Source of the DNA: Chrysaora quinquecirrha
Lineage: Eukaryota > Cnidaria > Scyphozoa > Semaeostomeae > Pelagiidae
Assembly: GCA_014526335.1 (NCBI GenBank)
Contig: JACTAT010000286.1
Coordinates: forward strand, 186,001-250,000
Reading direction: 5' to 3'
DNA: 64,000 bases
Positions within the stretch are counted from its first letter, which is position 1; each line of letters begins with the position of its first letter. Positions 8,886-18,009 of this stretch are shown piece by piece. The notes beneath the pieces are model-generated. The model made no database searches, was not told where the DNA came from, and saw only the letters and a program-made list of their open reading frames with translations. Position numbers and translations under genes: made by a program.

Positions 8886-9785
8886 TCAATGTTTCTTTAT
8901 TCCCTCGACCAACTGCACATCTTCTAAAGCACTAAATACCAAGAGACGCTTGTCGTTAACAACATTATCATTATCTATTGTATTACAAGAAGATATAGGC
9001 TGAATCTTTACTGTTTCATTGCAAGAAACTTTATTGGACGATTCAGGTGCTGCCTTTGTTATGAAATCGTGCAAAGAATTGTCCATTTGAATGCCATCAT
9101 CTCCTCGGAGCTTTTTAATACATTCGTTCCCTTTCTCAGCCACCAACCTTGATCTTTTCTTTTGATAATGTATTCTTGCAACATTGGACGTATGCTTCTG
9201 ATCCTGTGAAATCATGTCCCTTTCCTCTGTTGTTAAATTATCTGCACTTTCTGTCTCTATTATCTGTCTGTATCTCGTGGGATGAATGTACTTGCCAATA
9301 GCTTCATAAACCATCATGCCAATTGTGTTGTGAATTCTTGTGCATTGTGATCCATTACGGTTAATCAACAGAAAATTACATTTCGGATTCAACAATGGCC
9401 TTACGTGTTTTGAATGTGCATCAATGAACTGCATGCATGCATCGTCTATAATCAGCAAATCAAATCCATACTTTTCAGCAGTTTTGAATTCTCTTTGATC
9501 TACGAATCCACTGTTTTTTTTAGCGTGCTGCAGCATCTCCATTGTTAAAAATTGATACGTCTTTGGTCGTGTACGAAGGAAAAGAAAGGTTGCAATGAAT
9601 CACGTCACAAACGTTAAATCTGCTGCTGTAACAGTTGAGCCATTGTCACTCTTGCATAAATCCAGAATCTTCTTGTAACGTTCCATGTGAAATGGTATGA
9701 CTTTCTGCAAATCCTGCATAGATGCCCAATGTCCTTTACTTTCTAACGTGTCCATGTCTAATTGTTCACTCCACTGTACATGCAT
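8886..9785 (-). pseudogene. Tyrosine-recombinase-like protein (Crypton-like), catalytic part
   Basis: Minus-strand frames 9600-9785 and 8886-9542 carry the middle and catalytic parts of a protein with a tyrosine-recombinase signature. In the last frame, FLLINRNGSQCTRIHNTIG is followed by YIHPTRYRQIIETES, then ISQDQKHTSNVARIHYQKKR. These supply an Arg, a His and a Tyr at spacings consistent with the R-H-Y active site of tyrosine recombinases, placing this among Crypton-like or domesticated recombinases. The N-terminal zinc-finger part lies beyond the inserted LINE (above 10222). Frame changes near 9543-9600 break the ORF. The C-terminal 90 residues are polar and may be disordered. The assignment to Crypton specifically is an inference. 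Confidence 0.6.
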
Positions 9786-10222
9786 TTTAGGTTAGGTTAG
9801 GTTCCGTCTCCGGTCCGGAGGTTGGATACAACACGCCGCCACGCTGCTCTACTTTCACATATTCTACTACATTCACTAAGATGTTTTCCAGTCCAAGTCT
9901 TAATGTTCTCCTCCCAGCTGATCCTCGGTCTTCCTCTTGGCCGCCTGCCTTCCACACTGCCCTCCATTACTTCTTTCAGGATTCCACTGTGTCTCTTAGT
10001 GTGACCAAAATAGCGTGCCTTCCTCTCTTTTACCATTCTCAGCACTGCAGTTCCTTGGATTCCCATCATGTGCAGCACTTGTTTATTGGTTATCTTTTTT
10101 GTCCACAAGATTCTTAGCATTCTTCTGTATGTCCACATTTCAAATGATGTTAACTTCTTCTCCATTGTCTTCGTCAGTGTCCACGTTTCTACACCATATA
10201 GAAGTGTAGACCATATATAGCA
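9786..10222 (-). mobile_element. 5'-truncated non-LTR retrotransposon (LINE) tail
   Basis: Within the frame 9797-10804 the recombinase text changes abruptly at about 10222 into the C-terminal end of an APE-type LINE polyprotein: LLYGVETWTLTKTMEKKL, FEMWTYRRMLRILWTKKI, KARYFGHTKRHSGIL, then GRRPRGRPRISWEENIKTW. It ends close to the short repeat tail CCTAACCTAACCTAA on the minus strand (9787-9805). The same tail and C-terminal pattern recur in the plus-strand copy ending at 24722. The insertion is in frame at its 5' end with the recombinase, which creates a long but chimeric ORF. Confidence 0.8.
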
Positions 10223-10982
10223 ATTAAGTGCTATGAATTTCTTCGCTCTTTTCAGAAATATCTCGGCCACGCTGAAGTTGTTCAAAACACCAATAGACAC
10301 CCCTTTGAATTTTCTGTACTCGATTAATTCCATCATTGCACTGATATAGCTTACGTTACCAGCATAGCCAATTGACTTCTCCTGGTCTAAGTTTTGTATG
10401 AAGTTGCTTATATGTTTGATAGATCCAAGGTAGTAATCAACACCATCATCAGTTGATATGTCAACTGATGTGTCTTCACTTGAAAAGTATACAAATTTTA
10501 TTGCCCTTGAACAGATCTGATTTGCGTGTGATATCGTGCGTCCCCCACCAGTTGCACTACACATCCATTCTTTGAACTTCTCTGCAAATATAACTTCCCG
10601 CGTATTACAAGATAAGTAGTTACCTTTCAATGTCTTTTCTGGGTCTTCTTGCGCGGATTTTCTTTCCATGCAATATATCTTCAGGATAGTTGTCAAAGTA
10701 ATAGTACCAAGTATGCGAATTAGTGATGTGTTTTCTGCATCCTCTTTGACTGCGAAATCCTTCATGTCTGCATTCTGCAACAGGACATTTGTATATTCCA
10801 TCATGGTTTGGTTTCAGATGTAGCCTTCTCCGTATGCTAGCAGCTCCAGGAAAATTCTTCCACCGTTCCATTTGGACATAAAGTCCAAACTGATTGATAC
10901 ACTCAATAAGCCAGAATATATATATCTCAAAAATGCTCATTGGAAATCTAAGGTGAATTCGTGCAGGTCTTGGTTCGTGCAA
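10223..10982 (-). pseudogene. Tyrosine-recombinase-like protein, C2H2 zinc finger and core-binding part
   Basis: The minus strand begins with a region holding a C2H2 finger, YKCPVAECRHEGFRSQRGC followed by RKHITNSHTWYYYFDN (frame 10620-10982). A helical segment follows in the overlapping frame (EVIFAEKFKEWMCSATGGG, then YYLGSIKHISNFIQNLDQEK), which resembles the core-binding N-domain of tyrosine recombinases. It stops at the LINE insertion near 10222, and the continuation starts at 9785 with KMHVQWSEQLDMD. The C2H2 finger probably binds DNA. A frameshift around 10620-10800 separates the finger from the helical domain. Confidence 0.55.
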
Positions 10983-11142
10983 ATATTCTATTGAAAAAAC
11001 TTTGAAAAAGTGTTTTTACCTAAATATGGTTAATGAATTTCATATCCTTTCGTCTCGTCGTTCATGTTCCATAGTGTGCCATATAAGGTCATCAATGATC
11101 ACATGTATCTAAAATCAACAACAACATCAACAAGGACTAGAA
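10983..11142. other. Spacer, nothing recognised
   Basis: No feature seen on either strand. Confidence 0.3.
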
Positions 11143-11452
11143 TAATTAAAATACTGATGATTGAAAGGATATGATGTAACAATAGCTGTTGTTGTTACAT
11201 CTATTATCTACATTGTTATCTTTTTATTTGAAAAAATACTGTTGATGTAAAGGCAATGATGTAACAATAGCTGCTGTTGTTATCTCTATTATCTACATTG
11301 TTATCTTTTTATTAAAAAAAATACTGTTGATGTAAAGGCAATGATGTAACAATAGCTGCTGTTATTATCTCTATTATCTACATTGTTATCTTTTTATTTA
11401 AAAAAATACTGTTGATGTAAGGGAAGTTATGTAACAATAGCTGTTGCCGTCA
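11143..11452. repeat. 85-bp tandem repeat, about 3.6 copies
   Basis: The phrase (G/T)ATGTAACAATAGCTG recurs at 11173, 11258, 11343 and 11428, a constant 85-bp period. Each unit also contains TCTATTATCTACATTGTTAT and an A-rich spacer. Units two and three are nearly identical and the outer ones more diverged, as in a small minisatellite growing by slippage or unequal exchange. Confidence 0.9.
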
Positions 11453-11885
11453 CAGTAAAGCATCTATCACATCATTTACTTAATCTGGGAATTCTGGAAC
11501 ATAGGAACTAAAGAACAGGGGCACTACAGAATTTTGGAATAAAAGAATAAAGGAACGTTCCTCTTTGAATTCCATGGTCCTTTATTCCTAAAGAGGAGAA
11601 CACTTATCAACAATGACAAGTTCCAAAGTTCACCAAACAAAATGAACAAATAATGCGTTCCCCTGTTCCTTGTGGTATTCCTTTATTCCGTTTTGTGAAA
11701 AATGGAACAAATAGGCCAGAATGGTTTTTACTAAATATGCATTGTTCTATCTCTACCAGCATTATATCAGTGGAATTTATGTTATATGTCAGGAACATAG
11801 TTTCATGGCAAGCATCACAAAAAGAAATCGTGACATTCAGTTCGATTTTATGAGTGTAAGCATTGTTACAAATTGCTTACACTGT
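11453..11885. other. Intergenic, GGAAC-rich, nothing recognised
   Basis: Short purine-rich words such as AAAGGAACG recur in both orientations around 11490-11705, but they do not build a clear inverted repeat. No coding signal was found. Confidence 0.3.
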
Positions 11886-12051
11886 CATTTTTTTTCGAAT
11901 GCTGATGATGATGGTGACGATGGCTATGAAGATGACTGATCATCATGATCATGAATCTGGTTGTGGCAGTGGTGATAGTTATGATGATGATTATGATGGG
12001 GTGCTGATGATGATGATGATGATGATGATGATGGTGATGATTATGATGATT

Positions 12052-12089
<38 letters not shown>

Positions 12090-12090
12090 G
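11886..12090. repeat. (GAT)n microsatellite block, second copy
   Basis: Long GAT/ATG runs. The leading part (about 11906-11990) matches 6898-6975, including TGAAGATGACTGATCATCAT and GAATCTGGTTGTGGCAGTGG, so it is a dispersed copy of the same unit. Confidence 0.9.
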
Positions 12091-12387
12091 ATTTGCTTTG
12101 AAGATTGTTTTGAAATTGCCACTCTTGCCCAAACTCTTTTATCGACAATGAGAATGTTTTAAATGTCATTAATTAAAGCAATGTGGCAATTTTCTATCGA
12201 ATTTTGCGTAAACAAATAGTAATAGAAGAACAATTGTCGCATGACCCTAGATTGACAAAGCCGTTTGCAGGCCGCGATTGTGAGCAACTTACCGCAAATT
12301 GCGCACCAAAGGCCGACACTTTGGCACTAAAGGCATTATTGAGTTGATTTCTATTGTTACACGTTTTCCATTCTTCAAGCATTTGTT

Positions 12388-12449
12388 AGTTAGTAAGATA
12401 GTGAGTAAGTGAGTGAGCTAGTGAGTGAATGTGTGAGTGAGTGAGTGAC
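12388..12449. repeat. (GTGA)n-type microsatellite
   Basis: About sixty bases of GTGAGTGA repeats with a few interruptions, ending next to the target duplication of the gypsy-type element. Confidence 0.85.
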
Positions 12450-12452
12450 ATC

Positions 12453-12457
12453 CACCC
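12453..12457. repeat. Target-site duplication CACCC (left)
   Basis: CACCC immediately precedes the left LTR and is repeated immediately after the right LTR at 16627-16631. A 5-bp duplication is usual for Ty3/gypsy-type integrases. Confidence 0.85.
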
Positions 12458-12615
12458 TGTTGTATTCTATGGTTTATAGAATAAATTCAAGAAAACACTG
12501 ATCACCGTGTCGCATGATGAACTAAAACTCATGAAACGTAATAAGTCTACATAAACACGTGACGATTAGGAGTCTGGGTTCCAATAGCGTCTTTTCGCAA
12601 CATAACAATACAACA
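12458..12615 (-). repeat. 3' LTR (158 bp)
   Basis: Begins TGTTGTATTC and ends AATACAACA. It matches the LTR at 16469-16626 along its full length with about ten substitutions and no indel. Confidence 0.9.
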
Positions 12616-12630
12616 TTACTCTTTTCCTAA
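12616..12630 (-). promoter_or_regulatory. Polypurine tract
   Basis: On the minus strand the purine run AGGAAAAGAG lies within a few bases of the 3' LTR, the normal position for the plus-strand primer of LTR elements. Confidence 0.6.
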
Positions 12631-12655
12631 AAAAAATAAAAAAAAGTTTCTTTGT

Positions 12656-13192
12656 CTATCGAATAATTGAAGAGTCTATTGCATCTCCATAATGATCTGT
12701 CTGTTTTTGACTAATCCCTGAACGTCTTGGAGCAATGATGTTTTCCTGATTGTCTGTTTCATTACTCGACGCAAATTGTAAATCATCATCTGATTCTTCA
12801 GCAATGTCTCTTTTTGGTACTTTCTTGAAAAACAACACATTCCGAGTTATATATCTACTCTTATTTTTTGCAGTTATTCTTGTGCCTTTAATCTTTGTTA
12901 CTGTGTAAGGAATAGGATCAAATCTCGTAGAAAATTTATTTTCTTTCTTCTGTTGACAGATGACTGTATCTCCAACTTTTATTTCACTGGATTTTGTTCC
13001 TCGTTTAAGATCTGCATAAATCTTTGAAGATTGTATTCTTTCTTTATCGTTGTGTACTGCTTCTCCATGTCGATTGACAACTTTTGATCTTCTTTCCAAC
13101 ATAGGTAGTTTGCCTTTAACTACTCTGTTAAACAATAATTGAGCAGGAGGAATCTTTGTGGTTGTATGCGGTGTTATTCTATAGTTCAACAA
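12656..13192 (-). pseudogene. Gypsy-type integrase C-terminus and tail
   Basis: The minus-strand frame opens with LNYRITPHTTTKIPPAQLLF, the conserved phrase after the integrase catalytic Glu. It continues through a basic segment (KVGDTVICQQKKENKFSTRF, then PIPYTVTKIKGTRITAK) that is the small SH3-like C-terminal domain. The last 40 residues are acidic and non-conserved. The frame is separated from the integrase core by about 120 bp in another frame, where the expected 'S-T-E' catalytic glutamate region lies (about 13260-13300). Confidence 0.75.
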
Positions 13193-13312
13193 AAATCTTT
13201 GTAATTCTTGTTTCCATTTTCGGTGTTCTACATGAGTGGTCTTCAGTGCTTTTCCTAATGGTTTGTTGAAAGCTTCGATTTCTGTACTGCCTTGCGGCCA
13301 AAGCAGTGTGCT

Positions 13313-13768
13313 TCACACATGATTAATTCCTAGCAAAGACATGTAATTTTCAAATACTTTTCCTTGAAAAGGTGGGCCATTGTGTGTTGTTACTTTATCT
13401 GGTATTCCGTATCTTGCTAATATGATATCCAATTTGGGTAATACCACTATAGCTGCCGTTGAAGAAACAATTTCCACTTCTGGATACCTTGAATAACAAT
13501 CAATCACATTCAATAAATACTCTCCACTAGGAAAAGGTCCTAGAAAGTCTATTTTAACTTCTTTCCAAGGTCCTGAAGGCATTTGAGATGTTTGAAGTGG
13601 TGCTGAAGGTTTCGGATTTCCAGTAGCTTGGCATGCTATGCAGCTATCAATTTCTTCTTTTACCATCTTTTCTAAGTAAGGAAACCAGACATATTCACGC
13701 AAGAAAGCTTTTGTCTTAGCGAGTTTTTCATGGCCTTCATGAGCTATTTGAATTGCTCTTCGTTGCAA
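13313..13768 (-). pseudogene. Gypsy-type integrase zinc-binding and core domains
   Basis: It begins with HEGHEKLAKTKAFLREYVWF, then CIACQATGNPK, giving the His-His-Cys-Cys zinc site. The core follows with VKIDFLGPFPSGEYLLNVID and RYGIPDKVTTHNGPPFQGKV. The first catalytic Asp is present (KIDFLG). At the second position the usual Asp-Asn-Gly reads His-Asn-Gly (TTHNG), a loss of a metal-binding residue. The frame ends at a stop just after INHV, and the region holding the catalytic Glu is in another frame. Confidence 0.8.
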
Positions 13769-13865
13769 TGAGGATGGGAGGATAATTCTTGTACCACGTA
13801 GTAGTATCTTAAGTTGGTGGTCAATCGATATTTTATCTTGAATATTTTTGAAGGAATTTATCAGA

Positions 13866-14717
13866 TCACAGTTCCAAAAATAGCCTGTTTGTATTAATCA
13901 ATGCTGGTAATATAGCAGCTTCTGTAATCAAATTAATAAAGTCTTCAGCATCATTTGGTCGGAAATGCTTTGTTTGGGTTGGATGTCTCAAAAAAAAATC
14001 AGCAGGGTTTGAAATACCAGCTTTATAAACAACTGTAAAGTTGTACTGTTGGAGTCTTAACATCCATCGTTAAATTCGTGTAGGAGTGTTTGAACTGGGA
14101 TTAGCATTTATCAACTCTAAAGACTTATGATCAGTATACAGAGTAAATGATGCTACATACAAATATAGATGATAATGTTCAATTCCCCATACTATCGCCA
14201 GCGCCTCCTTTTCTGTCTGAGAGTATCTTTTTTCTACTGGTGACAGGGCTCTACTAGCATAAGCAATTATATTTGAACAATCTTTGCCAGGTTCTTTCTG
14301 AGCTAGAATGGCAGAAAGTCCAACAGGGCTTGCATCCACGACAACAAGCGTTTCTTTATTTACATCAAAATAACTAACCACAGGGTCTTTCATTATCACA
14401 TCTTTGAGTTTCTGGAAAGAATTTTCACAACCTGGTGTCCAGTTGAAAGGTGTGTTCTTTTTAGTCAGTTCTCGAAGAGGCTCAGTTATAGTTACATAAT
14501 CTGGAATAAATGGAGATGAGTAATTTGACAAACCCAACAAACTTCTGACTTCACTTGCACTAGTAGGTGTTGCAGCATTGTCAAATGCATCAATTTTCTT
14601 TGCATCAGGTTTCTTTCCTTCTTTGCTGAATGTAAAACCAAAGAAATCAAGACTTTCTGTGAAAAACTTGCACTTCTCAAGGTTGAATGTTAAATTAAGG
14701 TCTGAAAGTCGTTTCAA
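13866..14717 (-). pseudogene. Gypsy-type RT thumb, connection and RNase H
   Basis: Two minus-strand frames. 14070-14717 starts at the RT thumb (LEKCKFFTESLDFFGFTF, then EVRSLLGLSNYSSPFIPDY) and continues into RNase H (LVVVDASPVGLSAILAQ, YASRALSPVEKRYSQTEKEA, FTLYTDHKSL). 13866-14063 continues with QQYNFTVVYKAGISNPADFF, the usual end of the domain. The RNase H Asp-Glu-Asp residues appear present. A stop at 14064-14069 separates the two frames. Confidence 0.8.
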
Positions 14718-15150
14718 ACATGATTGTTAAGCTTCATTGTGCTCTTTTATGTTACAACCATACACTATCACATCATCAGCTATGTTGCGTACACCTTTTA
14801 AACCATTGAGGGCTTGCTGTAATGTGTGTGTATGATTCACTGTTGGTATGGGGTGTCTAATTTGCTTAATTGCACAGTTTGCTGCTCTCATGTCTACACA
14901 GATGCGAATTTCATTGTTTTTCTTTGGAATACAAACAATAGGAGATTATCAATCAGTTACCCATCTTCGGGTACACGTTCAATGATATCCTGCTGTTGTA
15001 ACTGTTGTAATTCCTTTTCAACTTTGTCACGCAGGTGAAAGGGAATTCTTGGCTGTTGTTGTGCAACTGGTTGAACATCAGAGTCAATAACCAAGTCAAT
15101 TTGCTTGTTTTTAAGTTTTCCAATTCCTTGAAAAACCTTTGAAATTTATT
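14718..15150 (-). pseudogene. Gypsy-type RT palm remnant with internal deletion
   Basis: The minus strand between 14950 and 14740 encodes CIPKKNNEIRICVDMRAANC, HPIPTVNHTLQQALNGLKG and NIADDVIVYGCNIKEHNE. In gypsy-type RTs the HPIP motif and the (Y/I)ADD box are separated by about 95 residues, including the catalytic 'K-x-D-L' and 'P-F-G' blocks. Here only about 20 residues separate them. The fingers/palm segment with the first catalytic Asp has been removed by a deletion of roughly 200 bp or more that left the reading frame intact. Upstream frame breaks occur near 14950. Confidence 0.75.
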
Positions 15151-15908
15151 TACCATTTTGGAGATGTTATGGCTTTACTTGAAGAGGTCTGTTGAACATG
15201 ATTAACATGAAGAGTTATTAGACCAAGATCTTGAGCTGTGTTTCCATTCAATAAACAACCTCCATTGTCTTCAGTAACATAAAATTTTGCGGTTAATAAT
15301 TGTGCGGTTGATAATCTTTTCTTTGTTTCAATGACTGCCTCAAATTTCCCTTGCATATTGACAGGTTCTTTTGAATTATAAGCATATGCTTTCACACTGG
15401 TTGGTTTCAGTTGAATAGTTTGCATTTTAGCAAATGTTGATTTATTAATAATGTTTAGTGTAGATCCAGTGTCTATCATAAAAGGAAATTTATGCTCTTG
15501 AACTGTGACATATGCTGTTGGGTGTTTTCCTTTCTGAGATTTCACAGCATAGAAATATTCTGAACCATCTGAATCACAACTCAGGTCATCTACACTGACA
15601 AGACGGATGGTTTGCCTAGCAGCTTGTCCTTTGTTTTTGCTCACTGACGTCTTTGTGAAACAAAATTTAGCAAAATGGTTTTGCTTATTGCATTTATGAC
15701 AGGTAACACCTTTTGCAGGACATGGCTTTTCTCTTCGAGGAAAGTCACCACCAGAGCTACGACATTTTGATTTTGCACCTTGACTTTGCCTTGTAGTTGG
15801 CTTCTTTGATTTAATTGCCTGAATCTGATTATTTTGTTGAGATTTTTCTTTCTCTATTTCTGAAGCTTGATACTGACTCATTTCAGCATGACGTCCTTCA
15901 AGCAACAA
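15150..15908 (-). pseudogene. Gypsy-type gag zinc knuckle and aspartic protease
   Basis: This 252-codon minus-strand frame has a CCHC knuckle, CHKCNKQNHFAKFC (Cys-x2-Cys-x4-His-x4-Cys), at about residues 64-77. A retroviral-type protease site, FPFMIDTGSTLNIINKS, follows at about 140-156 with the catalytic Asp-Thr-Gly. It overlaps the gag frame by about 30 bp in another frame, which fits either a programmed frameshift or an indel. The protease flap and C-terminal part are present (CLLNGNTAQDLGLI). Confidence 0.85.
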
Positions 15909-16399
15909 CGTTCCTTCAAAGTCAGCTTTGGGTCTCGTAACGCTTGTTTTCTTAGACGACTCGAATTACCTCCTGTAACTATTTGCAGCATGGTTTCAAA
16001 ATCAAGCGAGTCTGCAGAAAATTCACAGGTTTGGGACAATGTGTGAAGACGTGTATGAAACTGATCTAAGGTCTCACCTTGTTGCTGATTTGCTTGATGA
16101 AATTTATAAACTTTGTAAAATTTGTTCTTTTGAGGCTCGAAGTATTCATTTAATTTCTCCACTGCCTTTGCATAATCTTTGTCGTCTCCTGTGTCTTGAA
16201 GTTGACGAAAGATCTCACGAACCCTCAAACCAGCCTGATATAGTAGAAGAGCTCTTTTTCTTTCGTCATCAGTGATTGCATTAGCGATCAGAAAGGTTTC
16301 AAAATCAGCCAGCCATGTTCTCCATCTTGGGGCTACGGACGTCCCAACATCAACGTCTGGGTCGAACTGTGGCAACCCCTGAGTTAGAGGTGTAGCCAT
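15878..16399 (-). pseudogene. Gypsy-type gag (capsid region)
   Basis: The first ORF after the 5' LTR, starting at ATG 16399 (MATPLTQGLPQFDPD). It has the features of gypsy gag capsids: FETFLIANAITDDERKRALL, YQAGLRVREIFRQLQDTGDD and YKVYKFHQANQQQGETLDQF with FHTRLHTLSQTCEF. The start is supported by its place about 70 bp inside the LTR and by the lack of an upstream in-frame ATG. The gag frame itself looks intact to its stop; it is called a pseudogene only because the element is. Confidence 0.85.
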
Positions 16400-16449
16400 T
16401 TTACAAGAATCTAAAGCTAGCCAGGAACAATTTTATTTATTTTGTTAAA

Positions 16450-16468
16450 CCTTTTTACTCATCGCCAA
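16450..16468 (-). promoter_or_regulatory. Primer binding site candidate
   Basis: Directly inside the 5' LTR the minus strand reads TTGGCGATGAGTAAAAAGG. A TGG next to the LTR end is the hallmark of a tRNA primer site (complement of the CCA tail). The particular tRNA was not identified. Confidence 0.6.
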
Positions 16469-16626
16469 TGTTGTATTCTATGGTTTATAGAATAAATTTA
16501 AGAAAACACTGATTGCCATATCGCATGATGAACTAAAACTCATGAAAGGTAATAAGTCTACATAAACACGTGATGATTAGGAGTCTGGATTCTAGTAGCG
16601 TCTTTTCGCAACATAACAATACAACA
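16469..16626 (-). repeat. 5' LTR (158 bp)
   Basis: Same ends and length as the LTR at 12458-12615. Because the element is on the minus strand, this copy is the promoter-bearing 5' LTR. Confidence 0.9.
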
Positions 16627-16631
16627 CACCC
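16627..16631. repeat. Target-site duplication CACCC (right)
   Basis: Exact repeat of 12453-12457 and directly adjacent to the right LTR end. Confidence 0.85.
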
Positions 16632-17290
16632 CACTCCAATATGTTCAAATTCTTCAAACATAAATATGCATCCCTTGCATAGCAGAACAAATGGCCTGCC
16701 ATTATTGCCATCATTTTGATATGTTCAGGGTTGATATGTTCAAGGTCTTGCCTATGAAATGGGGTGCCGGGCACAACAACATTGTTCTCAGTTTCAAAGT
16801 CCAGAACTGGACCATTGATATAAACACCATATGTTGCTATTTTGTCATTAGCTAGCTCATACAGGCAGGTGTTGTACAGAAGTGAGGCAAAATATACCTC
16901 ATTAAAAGAAACTCATTGTGATTCCATTGGTTTTTAAAATTCATCAAGTGACACGTTTATCCTCAGCATAGACACATGATGCAATGCACAAAGGTGTACC
17001 TAAATGTTCTCATCTAGTTAATATTTGTCTTACATAAATTCAAACAAGTCTTTGTAGTACGCTGAAACAACCTGATTGACATCTGACGACAATCTTTAGA
17101 TTCCTTTGTTATGGACACTCCGACCACAAATAATGCTTCGCTATGGAGGCCACTTTCTTGAAAAATAAATCTTGCCATATTCTCTACACCTCAGTCACGA
17201 AGAGCATGGCTAGGAAAACCGAAATCGTTAACACCATGCACAAATAGACCAAGGACAGTTGCTGCTAGGTTATTTGGAGTGCAACATTTT
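16632..17290 (-). pseudogene. Retroviral-type integrase-core gene (not LTR-associated), broken
   Basis: Minus-strand frames upstream of the gypsy-type insertion carry FGFPSHALRD and GVENMARFIFQESG (about 17160-17240), then GRSVHNKGI with VNQVVSAYYKDLFEFM (about 17040-17140), then LCALHHVSMLRINVSLDEF near 16930-16990. From about 16905 an open segment reads YGVYINGPVLDFETENN and VVVPGTPFHRQDLEHINPEH. This is the 'integrase core domain' protein that is repetitive in cnidarians and fishes. Several frameshifts and stops break it. The gypsy-type element interrupts it close to its 3' end, after ILEWGV. Confidence 0.55.
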
Positions 17291-17529
17291 TTTAGGTAAT
17301 AAAGGTACGATATATAAGATAAAAGGTCAGGCCCAAATATTGAAAAAAAGATTTCTGAACTAATTAAACTTCAGATTTCCTTAAAATATCTTAAAATATC
17401 TTAAGGCCTTTCAGACCAGTGTCATCATCAGAGTGTGTCTAAAAAAACTGAGCTGAATACAAAAATAAAAAAAAATACAATGAAACAAATTAAAGCAACA
17501 AGGAAGTGAGAAATGATTTAATCGTTTCT
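17291..17529. other. Spacer, nothing recognised
   Basis: Contains a short direct repeat (CTTAAAATAT twice near 17380-17402) but nothing coding. Confidence 0.3.
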
Positions 17530-17945
17530 TTTTTCAGTATGGAGTACGTCATAGCTAGAGACAACACAGAAATACATCCCAAGAAAGGATATTATTGTCA
17601 TATTAGGAGATTGGAATGCCCTAATAGGACCAGATGCACATGCCGAGTGGTCAGGAACTGTTGGGAAATTCGGACTTGGATGAACTAATGAGAGGGGTTT
17701 AAGATTACTTGCGTTTGCAAAATTACATAACATGGTTATTCTCAACACAATGTACAATCATAACAAGTCAAGAAAATTGACATGGATATCTCCAGATGGT
17801 ATCATCAGAAACCAGATTGACTATATTCTAGTTGAAAAGAAATGCGTCAGCAGTGTGAATGGCCATAAAACAAGATCTTTTCCAGGTGTTGATATACGTA
17901 GCAACCACAACCTGGTTATGACAACTATAAAACTAAGATAGAAGA
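17530..17945 (+). pseudogene. LINE APE-type endonuclease fragment
   Basis: The plus strand encodes DIIVILGDWNALIGPDAHAE with EWSGTVGKFGLDELMRG, then AFAKLHNMVILNTMYNHN, LTWISPDGIIRNQIDYILVE, and FPGVDIRSNHNLVMTTIKLR. These are the second half of an apurinic-endonuclease domain: the G-D-x-N motif, the I-D-Y-I motif and the S-x-H (usually S-D-H) catalytic end. The catalytic Asp before His is Asn here (RSNHNLV). The N-terminal half is missing and no reverse transcriptase follows on this strand, so it is a stranded fragment, probably of the LINE type seen at 21940-24722. Confidence 0.75.
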
Positions 17946-18009
17946 AGATACGAAAAATCCCTTCAACAAGAATAGGATCCAATATTACCCCACTCAAGAA
18001 CACAGAGGT

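Larger units (their letters stand above)
12458..16626 (-). mobile_element. Ty3/gypsy-type LTR retrotransposon, full length but degraded
   Basis: A 4169-bp element is bounded by two 158-bp LTRs that start TGTTGTATT and end AATACAACA, flanked by a CACCC duplication. It is transcribed leftward: gag (15878-16399), zinc knuckle and protease (15150-15908), RT remnants, RNase H, integrase. I counted about ten LTR-to-LTR differences by eye, so the insertion is not recent. The RT domain lacks its central part, and the integrase has lost a catalytic Asp. It therefore cannot move by itself. Confidence 0.9.

Noticed and set aside
11490..11710. Inverted repeat of GGAAC/GTTCC words
   Set aside because: Only short purine-rich words recur; no continuous arms could be paired.
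11863..12162. Poly-Met and poly-His frames
   Set aside because: Same reason: (GAT)n low-complexity DNA.
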